DNA from: Apilactobacillus ozensis DSM 23829 = JCM 17196
GTDB taxonomy: Bacteria > Bacillota > Bacilli > Lactobacillales > Lactobacillaceae
Direction: 5' to 3'
NCBI RefSeq assembly: GCF_001435995.1
Contig: NZ_AYYQ01000035.1
Location: 76,416-140,415, forward strand
DNA: 64,000 bases
In this document: in pieces, positions 1-8,161 of the stretch
Position numbering within the stretch: position 1 is the stretch's first letter
How the letters are laid out: each line of letters begins with the position of its first letter
Made by a program: the position numbers and the translations under genes
The notes under the pieces: generated by a model
Told to the model about the DNA's origin: nothing
Databases searched by the model: none
The model's input: the letters and a program-made list of their open reading frames with translations, nothing else

Positions 1-2
1 AG

Positions 3-2180
3 GACATGTTGAATCAAGCGACCAATGATATTGAACAACTAACGGAGTGGTTTCAACCGCAAGCAGATGGAAATGTTTTATATGATGTAGCGATAAACCC
101 TAGCAAGAGTAATTTAATCGTGATTGATGTGGATAATCACGACCAACAGTTGAGTGGTACGAAGTGGTTAAATGATAAAGAACTAGCTGGTTATAAAATG
201 GATAGCTCTGTTATTGAAATAACCCCTAATCAAGGGATACATTTTTTCTATCTAAATGATTTGGAGATTGATGTACCAAGTCAACTAAGTTTGGATAAAT
301 GTGGGGCGATTGAAGTTAAGACCACGTCGACAATTATTTATCCGAGTGCTGGCTATCGACAAACCGCTAACGACCAGTTATTAATCAATACCACGGTGCC
401 ACCGATGCCAAAATGGTTAAAGCGTTTGATTACTAAGTCTATTGAAACTAAAGCAAGGCAACCAGCATCCCCAACTACGGATGATAACATCAATGTTAAG
501 GCTCATAGTTGGTTGTTAAAGCTCACGGACATGTATATTCATGGAATTAAGCAGGGACAACGTAATACTCAAATGGTGCAGATATTAGGAAAGTTATTTT
601 TTACAGGTGCAGATCAAACATTAGTATGGAAATGGTTCAACCACATTAATGATAACTATGTGCAACCATCCCTTAAGCCTAGTGAAATGAAAGCAATCTT
701 TAAAAGTATTGCTAACAAGCCCCACCAAGTCATTCATACCGAAAACTTTGATGAATTACAACAAGCATGTAGGGATGCGAAAAGGTTAGTACAACAGAGT
801 AGGGATGGTAAGCTAAGTTATTTAAATGGTGCGCAAATCATGTTGAAATACTTTCACTTCACACGTTTTTCAATTGATGAGGGTGAACGAGTGGCCGTCT
901 ATGTAAGTGATGAACGCAGTCCGTGGTTTGGGCTGTACACACGTAATTATGATTATATCCGTCGTTTAATCAATGCAATGTACATGAACTATAGTAGTAA
1001 GGGGATTGGCGAAGTTCTCAACAAGATTGAAATGTTGATTACAGAAATTCGTCAACCAGAACACACCAAGGACTTAATTCCAGTTGGTAACGGGATTTTT
1101 AACCTAAAGACCAAGCAGCTAGAACCATATACGCCTGCTCACGTCTTTTCCAGTAAAGTTAGTACTCGTTATGATGCTAAATACAATGAACCAGCTAATA
1201 CCCCTAATTTAGATGGATGGGATGTTGATAGTTGGTTGATGAACTTAGCTAAAGATGAAGCAGGTAACGTGGATAAGCAAGTAGAGACTTTATTTTGGCA
1301 AGTCTTAGCCGATGCTTTAAATGGAAACTATACACGTCGTAAAGCGATTCTCTTAAACTCCGAACTTGGTAACAGTGGTAAGGGGACGTTTCAGAGCTTG
1401 ATAGCTAATCTAGTCGGTCAACATAACGTGGCCACGCTTAAAGTGAATGAATTTGGCGAACGTTTTGCGATGTCACGCTTAATGGGTAAATCGGTCTGTA
1501 TTGGCGATGATAACCCGAGTGGCTATATTCGTGATAGTAGCAACTTTAATAGTGTGGTAACGGGGGATGTGGTTAATATTGAGTATAAGGGCAAGGATAG
1601 TTTTACCACTCAACTAACTCCGACTGTCATTCAATCCTTTAATGGCTTACCGCACTTTAGTAATAAGGGTGGAACGTATCGTCGGATGTTGATTGTGCCA
1701 TTTCGTCAACATTATCAAGGCAATTCAGATAACTGGAAGATTAAGGATATTTACTTAAAGCGTGCTGATGTCTTAGAATATGTATTATTTAAAGCTCTGA
1801 ACGTGTATTCAGACTTTGATAAGTTCATTGTTCCCGATGTATCTAATCAAGCTTTAAATGAGTTTGAAAAGGAGAACGATCCAATTAAGGAGTTCGTGGA
1901 TGAAGAGTTTAGGCAATGGGATGTTGCACGGATTAGCACTAAAGCGGTTTATATTGCTTATACCCGTTATTGTAGCGAGAATGGGTACGCAGCGACTTCC
2001 CGCAGTAAGTTTGTCCGCCAGATTCAAAATATTCTAGAAGATTATAACAAAGGCAAAGTTAGAATGTCATTCAATGAATATAGTGATTTATATAGTAAGG
2101 TGAACAATCTACCTATTAGGTTATTATCCAACGTTGATTTAAGTTCTCATGGTATGGCCATTCAATGCTTTTATAAATAA
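3..2180 (+). CDS. Phage/plasmid-type primase-helicase (Prim-Pol plus D5/SF3 helicase), 5' end cut by window
   Basis: The N-terminal part resembles a bifunctional primase-polymerase (Prim-Pol) domain: an acidic metal-binding motif VIDVDNHD near residues 39-46 and a later IEVKT...YPSAGY block. The C-terminal half is a superfamily 3 helicase of the phage D5/P4 type, with a Walker A motif GNSGKGT near residue 455 and the NGLPHFS..G..RR sensor region near 540-560. Such proteins prime and unwind DNA at the origin of phages, plasmids and phage satellites. The frame is open to the window edge and the usual first ~40 residues of Prim-Pol domains are absent, so the true start is probably upstream. A probable iteron origin lies just downstream, as in phage satellites, which supports a role as the element's own replication initiator. 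It ends in a strong hairpin shared with the convergent lipoprotein gene. Confidence 0.88.
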   Translation, partial: DMLNQATNDIEQLTEWFQPQADGNVLYDVAINPSKSNLIVIDVDNHDQQLSGTKWLNDKELAGYKMDSSVIEITPNQGIHFFYLNDLEIDVPSQLSLDKCGAIEVKTTSTIIYPSAGYRQTANDQLLINTTVPPMPKWLKRLITKSIETKARQPASPTTDDNINVKAHSWLLKLTDMYIHGIKQGQRNTQMVQILGKLFFTGADQTLVWKWFNHINDNYVQPSLKPSEMKAIFKSIANKPHQVIHTENFDELQQACRDAKRLVQQSRDGKLSYLNGAQIMLKYFHFTRFSIDEGERVAVYVSDERSPWFGLYTRNYDYIRRLINAMYMNYSSKGIGEVLNKIEMLITEIRQPEHTKDLIPVGNGIFNLKTKQLEPYTPAHVFSSKVSTRYDAKYNEPANTPNLDGWDVDSWLMNLAKDEAGNVDKQVETLFWQVLADALNGNYTRRKAILLNSELGNSGKGTFQSLIANLVGQHNVATLKVNEFGERFAMSRLMGKSVCIGDDNPSGYIRDSSNFNSVVTGDVVNIEYKGKDSFTTQLTPTVIQSFNGLPHFSNKGGTYRRMLIVPFRQHYQGNSDNWKIKDIYLKRADVLEYVLFKALNVYSDFDKFIVPDVSNQALNEFEKENDPIKEFVDEEFRQWDVARISTKAVYIAYTRYCSENGYAATSRSKFVRQIQNILEDYNKGKVRMSFNEYSDLYSKVNNLPIRLLSNVDLSSHGMAIQCFYK

Positions 2181-2212
2181 AAAATGCTCCTAAAATAGGA
2201 GCATTTTTTATT
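2180..2212. terminator. Bidirectional terminator between primase and lipoprotein genes
   Basis: An 11-bp stem (AAAATGCTCCT / AGGAGCATTTT) with a 5-nt loop is flanked by A- and T-tracts. It can stop transcription from both convergent genes. Confidence 0.85.
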
Positions 2213-2597
2213 ATTTTTTAGGTAAGCTTAAGTTATTATCCCAGCCAGATTGATGATCAGCGGTAAATTTATTATCTGAAACTTTAGCCGTTAAATGTTT
2301 TCCTGCGCTATATTCGTCATAATTTCCATTTTTTATATCTATTTTGATATATGGTGTGTCTCCATCCTGTTTCCAAGTTCCTTCAAAAGTTTCGTAAATT
2401 CCACTTTCTTTTTTATTAGTACTTCTATGTACATATTTAATAGTTCCATCTTTATTTAAGTCCACTGAATCATTTAAATAGCTATAATCACTATCATTAG
2501 CTTCATAATGACCTGCTAAACTTTTTTTACATGCTGTCATTAATATACATACAATAGAAAGAAGCGTTAGTAATCCCAAAATTTTTCTAAGTTTCAT
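2211..2597 (-). CDS. Small lipoprotein of unknown function carried on the mobile element
   Basis: The 128-residue product starts with a basic and hydrophobic signal peptide and a lipobox LMTAC with the lipidated cysteine at residue 23, so it should sit on the outer face of the membrane. The mature part is short, hydrophilic and rich in Asp, Lys and Tyr. A GHYEAND...GIYETFEGTWKQDGD pattern suggests a small beta-rich fold. A good AGGA ribosome binding site precedes the start. I do not recognise the family. Its place between a satellite-type primase and the putative origin, on the opposite strand, marks it as cargo. Prophage lipoproteins sometimes block superinfection, but nothing in this sequence proves that here. 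Confidence 0.7.
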   Translation of the reverse strand: MKLRKILGLLTLLSIVCILMTACKKSLAGHYEANDSDYSYLNDSVDLNKDGTIKYVHRSTNKKESGIYETFEGTWKQDGDTPYIKIDIKNGNYDEYSAGKHLTAKVSDNKFTADHQSGWDNNLSLPKK

Positions 2598-2694
2598 AAT
2601 AGTCCTCCAAAGTTAATTTAACCATTTTATGTTAACATAAAATAATTATTAATAAAACTTATTCTATAAACGTGTGACCCAGTTTGTATAAATG

Positions 2695-3072
2695 TGGGAC
2701 AAATGCCTGTACATACTGATTTAACAATGATTAGAAAGGTTATATAGGCTAAGGGTGTCCCATTACTGATTATAGAAGTGGGACAGCTTAAAATATTGTT
2801 ATTACTGCTTTTATTACACTTATGTCCCACTTGTCCCATAAATATATAACTCTATACACGGAAGTGAGTTTGTATATATATTAATATATATAAAGAAGTT
2901 GAAAAGTAGTGGGACAAATGGGACACAATGCTTATAAAGGTTATATTATAGGGGTTTCAGTCCGTCCCACTTATGAATTACAATAAGGGACACTTCATAT
3001 TGATTAGCACTCATAAATGCGATGATGTAGCTGTAAATACTAATTGTCCCACTTTATTATAAATATGGGACA
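2695..3072. other. Putative replication origin: about eleven TGGGACA iterons around an AT-rich core
   Basis: The heptamer TGGGACA occurs on the plus strand at 2695, 2779, 2910, 2919 and 3066 and as its complement TGTCCCA at 2756, 2823, 2832 and 3045. One-mismatch copies lie at 2963 (CGTCCCA) and 2986 (AGGGACA). Two close inverted copies (2823-2838) face two close direct copies (2910-2925) across a 71-bp, almost pure AT segment (2839-2909). Iteron clusters flanking an AT-rich unwinding region next to a primase-helicase gene are the known layout of phage-satellite (SaPI/PICI) origins. No gene is supported between 2598 and 3456; this origin and the palindrome below fill that gap. The copies and geometry are seen directly; origin function is inferred. 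Confidence 0.72.
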
Positions 3073-3086
3073 AACTGTTAAACTCT

Positions 3087-3382
3087 CCATCCGCCCCCTA
3101 ATCTGTTATTTGTTAATTACTTATGAATAGGAGAGGGCAATGGGCTAATCCGCCATGAATATTCTAGCAGGTGGCGAATTACTGAACTCATGTGAATATT
3201 AAAAGGGCTATCAAATATTCTAACCCAGCACCACAAGGTGTGCTGGTAGCTTAATAGTTGATAGCCCTTTAGCTTATTTAATTAATTATAAACGCCACCT
3301 GCTAGAATATTGGCAACTCCTTAGCCCATTGCCTAATATACAGTTTTACTATGCATAAATTAACAGATTAGGGGGCGGATGG
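3087..3382. repeat. 296-bp nested palindrome with five stems
   Basis: Perfect inverted arms are nested in register: 3087-3108 with 3361-3382 (22 bp), 3136-3148 with 3321-3333 (13 bp), 3159-3176 with 3293-3310 (18 bp), 3202-3214 with 3258-3270 (13 bp), and an apical stem CCAGCA/TGCTGG at 3225-3230 with 3241-3246. The unpaired segments between arms are nearly equal on both sides (27/27, 10/10, 25/22 and 10/11 nt). As DNA it could extrude a long cruciform; as RNA it would be one long rod with internal loops. It starts 15 bp after the last iteron and ends 75 bp before mod. It has no U-tract, so it is not a simple terminator. Function is unknown; an origin or transfer hairpin or a structured RNA are both possible. 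Confidence 0.85.
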
Positions 3383-3456
3383 GTAGTATGATTATGGGTA
3401 GTTATTTACTGTGTATTGTTGTTATAATATATTCTTATAGAAAGGATTGTATTTAT

Positions 3457-5193
3457 ATGAGCAATGAAGATAGTAATAATAAATCTCAAAGTGAAAAAAA
3501 ATTTAATGCTATTGAGTACTTGAATTATTTAATAAGTGAATCTAATAATCCTAGTGATATTGAAAAACTAGAAAAAATAAGTAAAATGTTAAATTCTAAG
3601 AAATATGGTCTTGTATGGGAAGAACACCCAGAGAAGGTTGAGGAAGAAATGAAGTCCAAAATACCAGTGTTTTTAGAAAATAAATGTAAAAAAATACATG
3701 ATAGTGATAGTGAAGATTTTAACTTTTTACTAGAAGGAGATAATTTACATAGTTTGCATCTTCTTGAAAAAACGCATCTTGGTAAAATAGATGTTATATA
3801 TATAGATCCACCTTACAATACTGGAAATAAGGACTTTAAGTACAATGATAGTTTTGTAGATGAAGATGATAAATTTAGACATTCTAAATGGCTTAGCTTT
3901 ATGGAGCGTAGACTTAAAATTGCTAAAAAACTTTTAAGTGAAAACGGCGTAATTTTTATATCCATAGATAACAAAGAAGGATATCAACTCAAATTGTTGT
4001 TAGATGAAATATTTGGCTATAAAAACATGGCAGCTGATTTGCATGTAGAAACATCTGCTGTTGCGGGTCCTAGAAGATTTGCTGCTATGAATGGAAGCGT
4101 AGTTAAAACCACTGAATTTGTATTTGCTTATAGCAATGGTAATACCCAAATTATTAAAAGACCATTATATGATAGTGTTTTAGGATATGATACTCATTAC
4201 TCTAAGTTTGATGATACTGATAAAGGAATTATTAACCTTTCTGACAAAATAAATAGTGAACTAAAGATAAAGAATGAATTTTTAAATGCTCATTTAAAAG
4301 TAGATATGCCAAGTTTAAATAAGCTTATTCAAGTTAATTCAACTGTTAAAAATTGGATATATAGTGAAGATATTTCTAAAAGAATTTTTAGGATAGGAGA
4401 TAAATTAAATAGTGTTAATAGTGAAGATTTATCGACTCTTAGCTCTCATCATGTGAAACGTTTAAATAACAAATACGTAATTCTTAATAAAAATAACAAT
4501 CCTGTATCAATTTTTAGGTATTATGACAGAATAGGAACAGCCGATGATTACTTTAATAGTTATGGTGAAAGAACATTAAGGGGAAACCTTTGGAAAGGTT
4601 TTTCTTCAGATGGTGGGAATCTTTCATCTGAAGGAGGAGTTAAATTTAAAAATGGTAAAAAGCCAAAACGTTTAATAAAACAGCTTATAGAAACTTGTAC
4701 GAGTGGTAAGGAAACAAATGTTAATGTATTAGATTTCTTTGCAGGTTCTGGAACAACAGCTGAATCTGTTATGGAGCTAAACAATGAAAACAAGGGAAAC
4801 TATAGATTTATTCTTGCTAACAATGATGAAGTAATTGATACAACTTATCAAAGAATGGTTAATATTAATAAAGAAGTACCTATGAATCTTAAATATTTTA
4901 AGACAGATTTTATAGATAAAAATACAGATGATTTAGAAACAAAATTATTAAGCAATATAAAAGCATTAGTAGAGTTAAAACATGGAGTTGATTTAAATCG
5001 TTCAGATATTGCGATAGTTAATAAAAGGGATGACTTAAATAAACTGGATTTATCAAAAATATCAACTATTTATATGAGAAGCCAAACTCATAAGATGCTC
5101 AATCGTGAACTATTGAAAGAATTAGTTGACATAGACATCATAGATATTCCAGAAACATTTTTTGCAATGGAAATGAAGGAGGCAGGACTATGA
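3457..5193 (+). CDS. mod: Type III restriction-modification system, DNA methyltransferase subunit (Mod)
   Basis: The 578-residue protein is a beta-class N6-adenine methyltransferase. The catalytic motif DPPY lies at residues 117-120 (IDPPYNTGN) and the S-adenosylmethionine motif FAGSG near residue 428, the motif IV then I order of type III Mod proteins. The region between them is the likely target-recognition domain. Mod methylates one strand of an asymmetric site and forms the restriction complex with Res. I chose ATG 3457, which has a ribosome binding site (GAAAGGA); an upstream in-frame start at 3379 would overlap the palindrome arm and add a hydrophobic, non-family N-terminus. The res gene overlaps its end by 4 bp, so the two are translationally coupled. 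Base composition is more AT-rich than the neighbouring housekeeping genes, consistent with transfer. Confidence 0.92.
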   Translation: MSNEDSNNKSQSEKKFNAIEYLNYLISESNNPSDIEKLEKISKMLNSKKYGLVWEEHPEKVEEEMKSKIPVFLENKCKKIHDSDSEDFNFLLEGDNLHSLHLLEKTHLGKIDVIYIDPPYNTGNKDFKYNDSFVDEDDKFRHSKWLSFMERRLKIAKKLLSENGVIFISIDNKEGYQLKLLLDEIFGYKNMAADLHVETSAVAGPRRFAAMNGSVVKTTEFVFAYSNGNTQIIKRPLYDSVLGYDTHYSKFDDTDKGIINLSDKINSELKIKNEFLNAHLKVDMPSLNKLIQVNSTVKNWIYSEDISKRIFRIGDKLNSVNSEDLSTLSSHHVKRLNNKYVILNKNNNPVSIFRYYDRIGTADDYFNSYGERTLRGNLWKGFSSDGGNLSSEGGVKFKNGKKPKRLIKQLIETCTSGKETNVNVLDFFAGSGTTAESVMELNNENKGNYRFILANNDEVIDTTYQRMVNINKEVPMNLKYFKTDFIDKNTDDLETKLLSNIKALVELKHGVDLNRSDIAIVNKRDDLNKLDLSKISTIYMRSQTHKMLNRELLKELVDIDIIDIPETFFAMEMKEAGL

Positions 5194-7445
5194 TTGGTAT
5201 AGAATTAAAAGATTTTCAGGAACTGGCAGTTACAAGGCTGAGAAATATTTTCTTTAATCCCAATTCAAAAAAAACTACTATTTTTTCATCGCCTACTGGA
5301 AGTGGTAAAACCGTAATGCTAATTTCTTTAATGGACTCCATTATTAAAAATAATCCTAATGACTATGAGTATGCTTTTGTTTGGCTTACTCCAGGAAACG
5401 GTGAATTAGAAGAACAATCATATAGAAGTGCTTTAAATAAATCTAGTTTAGTAAAGCCACAAATGCTTCAAGATGCTTTAACAAATGGGTTTGATAATAA
5501 TTCGGTAACTTTTATTAATTGGGAACAGGTTACAAAAAAAGGTAATATAGCTACTAGGGATGGAGAGGTAGCCAATGTTTTTGAAAGAATTTCAGAAGCA
5601 CATTATAATAACATTCACTTTGTAGTAATTGTTGATGAAGAACACAGAAATCGTAATGCGAATACTCAAACTTTCATTGACTCATTTTCTGCAGATAAAA
5701 TCATTAGAACTTCTGCTACACCACAGTCCAAGGGCGAAGCATATGAACTAGTTCAAGTAGATGATGAAGATGTTATTCGTCAAGGTATGATTACTAGGTC
5801 TGTTATTTTGAATATTGGAGCTAATGAAGGAGATAACGTATCTAATCCGGTTAGTTACTTTTTAGATTTAGCAGACGAAAAACGTCGTGAAATTAAAAAG
5901 GCTTACCAGGAAATTAATAAAGACATCAATCCGCTTGTTCTTATACAACTTCCGGACGAAAAGAGTGGTTCTAGAAATAAAGAATACATGAAAGCTCGAG
6001 GAGAATTGATTGGAAGTATAGAAGATTATTTAAAAGACATTGGGCAACAAGAAGAACAAGTTGCCCGTTGGTTATCAGGTGATCATTTTAATATTGAAAA
6101 CATTGAAAAAAACAATTCGCCTATTAACTACTTATTAATGAAACAAGCGGTTTCAACTGGATGGGATGCTCCTAGAGCAAAAATATTAGTTACTTTACGT
6201 GTAAATATGGAAGTTGAGTTCACTTTACAAACAATTGGACGTATAAGAAGAATGCCTGAACGAATTCATTATGATAATGAATTACTAGATAATTCATTTG
6301 TTTTTTCAAATGATACAAATTATATCAATGAAGTTCTAAAAGATAAAAGTAGCTGTCGTATTGCGCAATATAGTTTAAATCCTGATGTTCCTGACTTTCA
6401 CTTGAAATCTATAAAGTCAAATGAGTTATCTAAGATGACCATTGAAGAAACTACCCGTTCATATTGGAATTTATTAATGAAAAAATATAATCTTTCTCGT
6501 GATAAACAAAATTATAATTCTATTAATAAAAGAAAATTAATGGACGGAGGTTATGTATTTTCAGATTTTATTATTCAAAAAATTGGTAAATCTAATAATT
6601 TAGTAAAAGATGTTCAAAACGACCATGTAAAATACATTGAAGTTAACAGTTTATTTGACATTAAAAAGAACAGACTAACTTTACTGGATAGAGAACAAGA
6701 TATTCAAAAATACCTTCACACATCTAGCCCAAGAGATGTTAATGCAATCTTAGTTGAACTTTTTAGTAATCGTGGAGAGGGATTATTTGTACCCCCAATA
6801 CTATCTTTAAAAAATATAGAATTGTTATCATTTATAATTAATAATTATAAAAAATTGCGTGATGATGCTAAAGAGATGGATAGTAATAATCTTAATTTGT
6901 TCAATGCTAATCCTGATTTGGTTGACGAAGTACCATTCACTTTTCCTAAAATAGAATCTTATAAAGTTTTGATGGATAAGGAAAAACAGAAAAAAGTTTT
7001 AAAGAAAAATGTTTATCAAGGGTATTCAGAAGCTAATTGTGTTGGAAAATATGGTCCTGAATTACAGCTTGAGGAATGGTTAGAAAAGTCTGAAAATATT
7101 AAATGGTGGTATCGTAGTTTAGATCGTGGACATCAATACTTTTCCATTGCTTATGGTGCTAAAAAGGAAGGATTTTTCCCAGATTATTTAGTTCAAGATA
7201 TATATGGAAAAATTTATATCATAGAAACCAAGGGTGGAAAAAATAGCGATATAGATGATTACTCTACATCTAAATTTAATGCTTTAAAAGATTACATTAA
7301 AGAAGTTGCACCTGAAAAGAAGTTTGCTTTTGTTCGTCCTGATGGCAATAGATTAGTTTATAGTAATACTTTTTATGATAAAGATATTACTAATCATAAT
7401 GTTTGGAAACCATTAGAATTATTATTTGAATATAAACAAAATTAA
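5190..7445 (+). CDS. res: Type III restriction-modification system, restriction/helicase subunit (Res)
   Basis: The 751-residue protein begins with a superfamily 2 helicase core: Walker A TGSGKT at residues 36-41, a DEEH box near 148-151, and a helicase C region with QTIGRIRRMPE near 350. The C-terminus carries a PD-(D/E)xK nuclease signature, FFPDYLVQ near 662-669 followed by YIIETKGG near 676-683. ATP-dependent translocation between two unmethylated sites leads to cleavage, which destroys incoming DNA. The length is below that of many Res subunits (about 900-1000 residues), but all motifs are present and no frame break is seen, so it looks intact. A 12-bp stem terminator follows the gene. 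Confidence 0.9.
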   Translation: MIGIELKDFQELAVTRLRNIFFNPNSKKTTIFSSPTGSGKTVMLISLMDSIIKNNPNDYEYAFVWLTPGNGELEEQSYRSALNKSSLVKPQMLQDALTNGFDNNSVTFINWEQVTKKGNIATRDGEVANVFERISEAHYNNIHFVVIVDEEHRNRNANTQTFIDSFSADKIIRTSATPQSKGEAYELVQVDDEDVIRQGMITRSVILNIGANEGDNVSNPVSYFLDLADEKRREIKKAYQEINKDINPLVLIQLPDEKSGSRNKEYMKARGELIGSIEDYLKDIGQQEEQVARWLSGDHFNIENIEKNNSPINYLLMKQAVSTGWDAPRAKILVTLRVNMEVEFTLQTIGRIRRMPERIHYDNELLDNSFVFSNDTNYINEVLKDKSSCRIAQYSLNPDVPDFHLKSIKSNELSKMTIEETTRSYWNLLMKKYNLSRDKQNYNSINKRKLMDGGYVFSDFIIQKIGKSNNLVKDVQNDHVKYIEVNSLFDIKKNRLTLLDREQDIQKYLHTSSPRDVNAILVELFSNRGEGLFVPPILSLKNIELLSFIINNYKKLRDDAKEMDSNNLNLFNANPDLVDEVPFTFPKIESYKVLMDKEKQKKVLKKNVYQGYSEANCVGKYGPELQLEEWLEKSENIKWWYRSLDRGHQYFSIAYGAKKEGFFPDYLVQDIYGKIYIIETKGGKNSDIDDYSTSKFNALKDYIKEVAPEKKFAFVRPDGNRLVYSNTFYDKDITNHNVWKPLELLFEYKQN

Positions 7446-7528
7446 GTTTCAATTGAATATATTAACTTGTATATAGGCTTGAACATTATAATAAAGGCAG
7501 TTAGCAAGAATCGCTAACTATAACATCA

Positions 7529-7563
7529 AAAAGTATGAAGCTTAGGGGACACTTCATACTTTT
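7529..7563 (+). terminator. Terminator after res
   Basis: A perfect 12-bp stem (AAAAGTATGAAG / CTTCATACTTTT) with an 11-nt loop is followed by TTT. The loop and right arm contain GGGACACTTCATA, which also occurs at 2987-2999 inside the origin. Confidence 0.75.
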
Positions 7564-7597
7564 ATCTGTTGGTAATAAAAACACTACGTTTGAATGT

Positions 7598-7638
7598 ATA
7601 ACAAAAGGGATGCTAAAAAATAGCATCCCTTTTGTTAT
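7598..7638. terminator. Strong bidirectional hairpin terminator
   Basis: An 18-bp perfect stem (7598-7615 with 7621-7638, core GGGATGCTA/TAGCATCCC) closes a 5-nt A-loop. The A- and T-rich outer arms would serve on both strands, insulating the element from ssrA. Confidence 0.8.
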
Positions 7639-7668
7639 ACCAAATCCCCAACGATAATTATTTTATTT

Positions 7669-7691
7669 TTGGCTACCATATTGGCTACCAT
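7669..7691. repeat. Tandem 11-bp direct repeats TTGGCTACCAT near the presumed attachment site
   Basis: TTGGCTACCAT occurs at 7669-7679 and again at 7681-7691, a 12-bp period. Short tandem repeats close to an attachment site are typical of integrase arm-type binding sites; that role is inferred from position only. Confidence 0.5.
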
Positions 7692-7734
7692 TGTATTTGA
7701 TTATATGTGTTTATATTGTTACCTTTTTTAAATA

Positions 7735-7782
7735 AAAAAGCCGATATAACAAGACTTTTAAGTCCTTTTATATCAGCTTTTT
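7735..7782 (-). terminator. Terminator of ssrA
   Basis: Arms AAAAAGC.GATATAA and TTATATC.GCTTTTT pair with one mismatch; on the minus strand the hairpin ends in a T-run just after the tmRNA 3' end. Confidence 0.7.
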
Positions 7783-7791
7783 GTTGGCTAA

Positions 7792-8161
7792 TGGAGTCGG
7801 CGGGAGTTGAACCCGCGTCCGAGCATATCGCCATCCGAATATCTACGCTCATAGGGATACTATTTAAATTTCACCAGGTAGAACACCGTATTCCAGGGTT
7901 ACCATACCTAGCTAACCTGATTAGTCTCTTCCAACAACTTCAGGTGGGAGCTGTTGGCGTAAGTCTACTTTATATAAAACCCAGATCTAACTCATAGACG
8001 AAGCTAGGAGGATTGTCGTTGTCTGCTTATTAGGCAGCTAAAGCGACGTTGTTTGAATTATTTTTTGCAGTTATAATTTAAAAACTGGACGTTTTTACGT
8101 AGACGCCGCTACGGAACGCAATTCGAATTCGAACTATACCCGTCGAATCCATAACGACCCC
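7792..8161 (-). ncRNA. ssrA: tmRNA (transfer-messenger RNA)
   Basis: On the minus strand the 5' end GGGGTCGTTATGGATTCGAC and the 3' end CCGACTCCA form the tRNA-like acceptor stem, and GGTTCAACTCC is the T-arm. The internal reading frame encodes a tag read as AKNNSNNVALAA followed by two TAA stops, close to the lactobacillus proteolysis tag. tmRNA rescues stalled ribosomes together with SmpB. The terminal CCA is not encoded (the 3' end is followed by TTAG). Its 3' end faces the mobile element and is the likely integration target. A plus-strand open frame across it is an antisense shadow. Confidence 0.96.

Larger units (their letters stand above)
7446..7790. other. Gene-free right end of the mobile element, next to ssrA
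   Basis: This 345-bp stretch has no supported gene. It holds a short hairpin (7499-7517, GTTAGC/GCTAAC), the res terminator, a long bidirectional hairpin, two tandem 11-bp repeats and the ssrA terminator. Elements often integrate at the ssrA 3' end, so the right attachment site is expected at about 7790-7830 and the element would extend left from there. The matching left attachment site is outside the window, so the boundary is inferred. Confidence 0.5.

Noticed and set aside
2627-2839. Minus-strand open frame of 70 residues in the iteron region
   Set aside because: It covers the repeated TGGGACA sites, has no good ribosome binding site and a low-complexity product; the region is better explained as an origin.
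2695-3072. CRISPR array
   Set aside because: The repeats are only 7 bp, occur on both strands and have irregular spacing; no cas gene is present.
3087-3382. Retron msr-msd RNA
   Set aside because: Nested inverted repeats could suggest one, but no reverse transcriptase gene lies nearby and the branching-G motif is not evident.
3379-3456. Longer mod start giving a hydrophobic N-terminus
   Set aside because: It would begin within the palindrome arm and has no ribosome binding site; ATG 3457 has one and matches the family start.
7707-7997. Plus-strand open frame of 96 residues
   Set aside because: It is antisense to ssrA and contains the tRNA-like T-arm sequence, a common false gene call.
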